Position numbers and translations under genes: made by a program. 64,000 nucleotides of DNA from Dehalobacterium formicoaceticum. GTDB taxonomy: Bacteria; Bacillota; Dehalobacteriia; Dehalobacteriales; Dehalobacteriaceae. Of the stretch, positions 60,482 to 64,000 are shown in pieces. Below the pieces are notes generated by a model. The model had not been told where the DNA came from, made no database searches, and saw only the letters and a list, made by a program, of their open reading frames with translations. Positions within the stretch are counted from its first letter, which is position 1. Each line of letters begins with the position of its first letter. The stretch is from the NCBI RefSeq assembly GCF_002224645.1, contig NZ_CP022121.1:682001-746000 (forward strand), given 5' to 3'.

Positions 60482-61057
60482 ATGTCTGAGACGAAGAGCG
60501 TTTTATTAGTCGGCGTTGGGGGTCAGGGGATTATTCTTGCCTCGAAGATTTTATCCGAGGGCTTAATACAATTAGGCTATGATGTAAAAATGTCCGAAAT
60601 CCACGGTATGGCACAAAGGGGCGGCAGTGTGACCACCCAGATAAGATATGGGGAAAAGGTTTATTCCCCTATCATTGACCGGGGGGAGGCAGATGTAATT
60701 CTCGCTTTTGAGAAGGTAGAGGCCTTACGCAGTCTGCCCCACTTAAAAAAAGGAGGGAAACTTTTGATCAACGATCATGAGATCTATTCCCTGCCCGTCT
60801 TAATCGGTCAACAGGCCTATCCGGAAAATATCATTGACAAGATCCGGGAACAGGTGGAACATGTTAAGGCCTTTGATGCCGTATCTATGGCGGAAGAATT
60901 GGGCAACATCAAGACGCAGAATATGATATTGCTAGGTGCCTTAATCAAAGCTCTGGAGCTGGACCATGTTGAATGGAGCGAACTTGTAAGAGATCATCTC
61001 CCGGAAAAGGTACATGATCTCAATCTGAAGGCATTAGAGGCGGGGATGAATGTATAA
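60482..61057 (+). CDS. iorB: indolepyruvate:ferredoxin oxidoreductase, beta subunit IorB
   Basis: A 191-residue subunit with the family start VGVGGQGIILASKILSEG and MSEIHGMAQRGGSVTTQIRYG. It completes the IorAB enzyme. ATG 60482 follows the iorA TAG directly. The 3' end overlaps the converging cysteine-cluster gene by 24 bases. Confidence 0.96.
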   Translation: MSETKSVLLVGVGGQGIILASKILSEGLIQLGYDVKMSEIHGMAQRGGSVTTQIRYGEKVYSPIIDRGEADVILAFEKVEALRSLPHLKKGGKLLINDHEIYSLPVLIGQQAYPENIIDKIREQVEHVKAFDAVSMAEELGNIKTQNMILLGALIKALELDHVEWSELVRDHLPEKVHDLNLKALEAGMNV

Positions 61058-61678
61058 TTTCTGCCAGAGATTTTCGGGAAGCACATCTTTTATCCGGATT
61101 TCATCATAGTTTCTTTTTCCAGTAAAAATGGTAGCGGGATAATCAATTAATGAGGGAGCAGCTTCGTTATTTTCATGAATAACTGGGGCTGTTCCCTTTT
61201 CTTTGGCCTCATTTAGATAGCGGTGCACCAGATCGTCTTCCCCCACATTGAGAATGAGATCTCTTAATTGGCCGGCTTCTTCGGAATGGGGGAGACATAC
61301 AAAGGATTGACAAACAAAGGAGCGGGCGGGGTGACGGCGGCAGATTTTTTGTTCCCGGTCTAAAAAAATACAGGATTGATCGGGGTTTCTTTTTAAGCAG
61401 ATGTCCAGCACCGGTCCGGTACCGGTAACTTTACAGTATTGATGAATAAAGGGAGTGAGGGGAAGGGTGGGATCTTTCAAATATGTAAGGATGTCGATTG
61501 AGGTGAGGGGAATCCGCTCATAGCAGCACCCGTCACAGCCTTTGCAATTCTCCACATATTTTTCCTGGAACTGATTTAAAGCATTCAAATAGTCTTGAAT
61601 CGTAGCGTTCTCATCTAATATTTCTAAATCATAGCCGAAGGCATCATCAAATTGAGCCAAGAAAACATTGATATTCAT
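61034..61678 (-). CDS. YkgJ-family cysteine-cluster protein
   Basis: A 214-residue protein with Cys45, 48, 51 and 52 in CKGCDGCC, then further Cys in CLKRNPDQSCIFLDREQKIC and FVCQSFVC, the YkgJ/Zn- or Fe-S-binding pattern. The function is unknown. It converges with and overlaps iorB. Confidence 0.85.
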   Translation of the reverse strand: MNINVFLAQFDDAFGYDLEILDENATIQDYLNALNQFQEKYVENCKGCDGCCYERIPLTSIDILTYLKDPTLPLTPFIHQYCKVTGTGPVLDICLKRNPDQSCIFLDREQKICRRHPARSFVCQSFVCLPHSEEAGQLRDLILNVGEDDLVHRYLNEAKEKGTAPVIHENNEAAPSLIDYPATIFTGKRNYDEIRIKDVLPENLWQKLYIHPRL

Positions 61679-61866
61679 AAGAATTCCTTTCCAGACGCAG
61701 GTCCTGATTCTTTTTATATTTTTTCTGCAAATTTTCTTTTTTTCCTGCTTCGATATAATGCGGAAGAATAGAAAACTTGGCTTGTCTAAGCCGTAGGCTG
61801 AGGAGAAGCCTTATTTACACTTATACTTTCAACCTTTAAGAACTTATATTTTATGAAAGCAAAATA

Positions 61867-61898
61867 AAAAGAGGGCGCCGAAACGCTCCCTTTTCATA
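61867..61898 (-). terminator. intrinsic terminator of the DUF3243 gene
   Basis: On the minus strand AAAGGGAGCG pairs with CGCCCTCTTT (one mismatch, one G-U), followed by TTATTTT. The rest of 61679-61905 shows nothing further. Confidence 0.8.
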
Positions 61899-61905
61899 AA
61901 TTCCG

Positions 61906-62181
61906 CTAACTATTCTTGGCTAATTTAATCATTAAGCTCGTGAGAGTTGCTTGTTCCTCAGGAGTTGCTACTTCCCAAAGTTCTTTCAAAGCCTTGTTCT
62001 CAGGAATATCCGGACTAATATTATTGGCCAGGTAACTACCGAAAGTTTGAGCAAGCTGGGTAATTTCATCTTCTGAGATGCCCATATCATTAGCAAATTC
62101 CATCGCTTCTCCTAAAGAGTGTTTATACTGCTCCCAGGAAGAAGTATCCAACCTATCTAGCATTTGTTTCATTTCTTGCAA
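61906..62181 (-). CDS. DUF3243 family protein (YmfJ-like)
   Basis: A 91-residue acidic helical protein (LDRLDTSSWEQYKHSLGEAM ... ELWEVATPEEQATLTSLMIKLAK) like YmfJ of Bacillus. TTG 62181 has GGGAGG 9 bases upstream; the frame is open further left but without a site. Function unknown. Confidence 0.8.
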   Translation of the reverse strand: MQEMKQMLDRLDTSSWEQYKHSLGEAMEFANDMGISEDEITQLAQTFGSYLANNISPDIPENKALKELWEVATPEEQATLTSLMIKLAKNS

Positions 62182-62408
62182 TTGTACTCGCCTCCCTTTT
62201 TTAGCATGTCTATAGTATTTCACGAAAATAGATTTACATGCATTTCGGATTGGGAATTTGGGATTTGGTGCATCAGATCAAAAAAGACAGGGGAAAATGA
62301 AAAATGTGAGCGCCCCGAAGAAAGAAAGCTTGCTAAAAAAACCTAAAAAGTCTTTCCAGAAAACGGGGCGTATGTTAAGCTAAAGTATGGAAAGGAGTGG
62401 CATGATCT

Positions 62409-64000
62409 ATGGAAGATAAAAAGCTGAAGCAAAGGGAAGAGATTCCTAAGGAATATAAATGGCGTTTAGAGGAAATTTACGCTGATGATGGGCAGTGGGA
62501 AAAGGATTTTGCCAAGATCAAAGAAATTTTGCCCCGCATGGAGGGATTCCGTAACAAATTGGGAGATTCGCCCCAGTCCTTGTTAGGTTGTCTTAGATTA
62601 CAGGATGAGATCGGACAGATTTCTGATCAGGTATTTGTTTATGCCAATATGAGGAAAGATGAAAACAATGCCAACTCAAAATACCAGGGAATGAAGGATC
62701 GGGCCCAAGGGCTGATGGTGGCTATTGGGGAAGCCTTGTCCTTTATTCAGCCGGAGATTCTGGCCATTGATTCTGAAACTTTGAATGAATATTTAAACCG
62801 GGAACCGGGGCTTTCCTTATATCAGTTTTATTTGGAAGAAATTCTGCGCATGAAGGAGCATACCTTATCTCCCCGGGAAGAAGAGATTATTGCCATGTCC
62901 GGGGAATTGGGCGCCGGTCCGAAAAATATTTTCAGTATGCTCAATAATGCGGATATTAAGTTTCCAGAAATTACCGATGAAGAAGGAGACCGGGTGGCGA
63001 TCACCCACGGCAACTATATTAAGTTCATGGAAAGTGAGGAGCGACAGGTGCGTATGGATGCCTTTAAAGGCCTGTATGATACCTATGGCAAACAAAAAAA
63101 CACCTTAGGGGCTTTATTAAATGCTAGTGTGAAAAAGGATATTTTCTATGCCCGGGTCCATAAATACGGATCCGCCCTGGAAGCATCCCTCTATGATGAC
63201 AATATACCGGTGCGAGTTTATGACAATCTAATTAAAACAGTGCGCAGCCATTTAGGGCTTTTTTATCGTTATGTCGCCTTGAGAAAAAGGCTGCTTGGGC
63301 TTCCGGAGCTTCACATGTATGATATTTATGCTCCTTTAGTCAAAGAAATGAAAAGCAAAATCCCCTACGAGGAAGCTGTAACCATGGTTGAAAAGGGGCT
63401 GGCACCTTTGGGAGAAATTTATCTGACTGATTTAAAGCAAGGCATCCGTAACGGTTGGGTGGATGTGATGGAGAACGAGGGCAAGACTTCCGGGGCCTAT
63501 TCCTGGGGCGCATACGGCACTCATCCTTATGTACTGATGAACTACCAAAACAATTTGGACAATGTTTTTACCCTGGCCCATGAGCTGGGACATTCTCTGC
63601 ACTCTTATTATTCATGGCAGACCCAGCCCTATATTTATTCTTATTACAAGATTTTTGTGGCCGAGGTGGCTTCTACCGTCAATGAAACTCTGCTCACCAA
63701 ATATTTATTGGCCAATGCGGCTGATGAAAAACAAAAAATGTATCTGATTAATCATTATCTGGAGGAATTCCGGGGAACGGTTTTCCGCCAAACCATGTTT
63801 GCGGAATTTGAAAAGATTATTCATGAAAAGGCTGAGGCCGGTGAACCTTTAACCACCGAAGCTTTCTCAGAAATTTATTATCAATTAAATCAAGACTATT
63901 ACGGTCCGGATATGGCGATGGATCAGGAAATTGCTTTGGAATGGGCGCGCATTCCCCATTTTTATAATGCTTTTTATGTCTATAAATATGCCACCGGTTT
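62409..64000 (+). CDS. pepF: oligoendopeptidase F (M3 family), C-terminus outside the window
   Basis: The first 530 residues of a zinc metallopeptidase that cleaves short peptides in the cytosol. It opens EIPKEYKWRLEEIYADD and contains the active-site motif H391-E-L-G-H395, with the third zinc ligand Glu expected in FVAEVASTVNETLL about 25 residues later. AAGGAG lies about 11 bases before the ATG. The frame is open to the window end (YKYATGF). Confidence 0.94.
   Translation, partial: MEDKKLKQREEIPKEYKWRLEEIYADDGQWEKDFAKIKEILPRMEGFRNKLGDSPQSLLGCLRLQDEIGQISDQVFVYANMRKDENNANSKYQGMKDRAQGLMVAIGEALSFIQPEILAIDSETLNEYLNREPGLSLYQFYLEEILRMKEHTLSPREEEIIAMSGELGAGPKNIFSMLNNADIKFPEITDEEGDRVAITHGNYIKFMESEERQVRMDAFKGLYDTYGKQKNTLGALLNASVKKDIFYARVHKYGSALEASLYDDNIPVRVYDNLIKTVRSHLGLFYRYVALRKRLLGLPELHMYDIYAPLVKEMKSKIPYEEAVTMVEKGLAPLGEIYLTDLKQGIRNGWVDVMENEGKTSGAYSWGAYGTHPYVLMNYQNNLDNVFTLAHELGHSLHSYYSWQTQPYIYSYYKIFVAEVASTVNETLLTKYLLANAADEKQKMYLINHYLEEFRGTVFRQTMFAEFEKIIHEKAEAGEPLTTEAFSEIYYQLNQDYYGPDMAMDQEIALEWARIPHFYNAFYVYKYATG

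Overview
The window looks like the replication-origin region of a low-GC, endospore-forming Firmicute of the Clostridia, probably near the Peptococcaceae. The basis is the gene order rsmG-mnmG-mnmE-jag-yidC-yidD-rnpA-rpmH / oriC / dnaA-dnaN-recF-remB-gyrB-gyrA, a ParABS locus with two exact parS sites, the spore proteins YyaC and GerM, and a complete selenocysteine decoding set (selA, selB, tRNA-Sec). The species cannot be fixed from sequence alone.

Layout. 1-6062 (minus strand): part of a type I BREX phage-defence operon (pglX, cut by the window edge, then brxC, brxB, brxA) with a small XRE regulator. 6063-9731: the end of an integrative element, with a possible IS scar, an orphan cyclic-di-GMP riboswitch with terminator, a decayed ORF, a sigma-like HTH protein, a ~500-nt hairpin-rich region without a convincing gene, an excisionase and a tyrosine integrase. 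The integrase ends 18 bp from the 3' end of tRNA-Ser(CGA), so the BREX genes very probably ride on an island inserted there. 9749-12797: tRNA-Ser(CGA), two decayed tRNA-Ser(CGA)-like copies, tadA, five more tRNAs (all Arg or Ser) and serS. 12919-22365 (minus): a PdxT relative without its catalytic Cys, then gyrA, gyrB, remB, recF, dnaN and dnaA. 22366-31180 (plus): rpmH, rnpA (frameshifted), yidD, yidC, jag, mnmE, mnmG, rsmG, parA, parB and two parS sites.

31227-45596: a DUF554 membrane protein, a PpaX-like phosphatase, YyaC, a YkvI-like permease, a GerM lipoprotein, selA-selB, a five-gene branched-chain amino-acid ABC transporter (livKHMGF), a secreted GH18 hydrolase and tRNA-Sec. 45723-64000: a stalk-domain lipoprotein, a HAD hydrolase, two small paralogous ORFs, murI (interrupted by TAG), glgP (frameshifted), typA, pcrB-cca, a nucleoside kinase, a YitT protein, an unknown protein, iorA-iorB (indolepyruvate:ferredoxin oxidoreductase), a cysteine-cluster protein, a DUF3243 protein and the start of pepF.

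Functional links. TadA edits the ACG-anticodon tRNA-Arg encoded beside it. SerRS charges the neighbouring tRNA-Ser genes and also tRNA-Sec, which SelA and SelB then use. LivKHMGF and IorAB suggest amino-acid uptake and fermentation. Three genes (rnpA, murI, glgP) carry single-base lesions; sequencing or assembly error must be excluded before these are read as biology.
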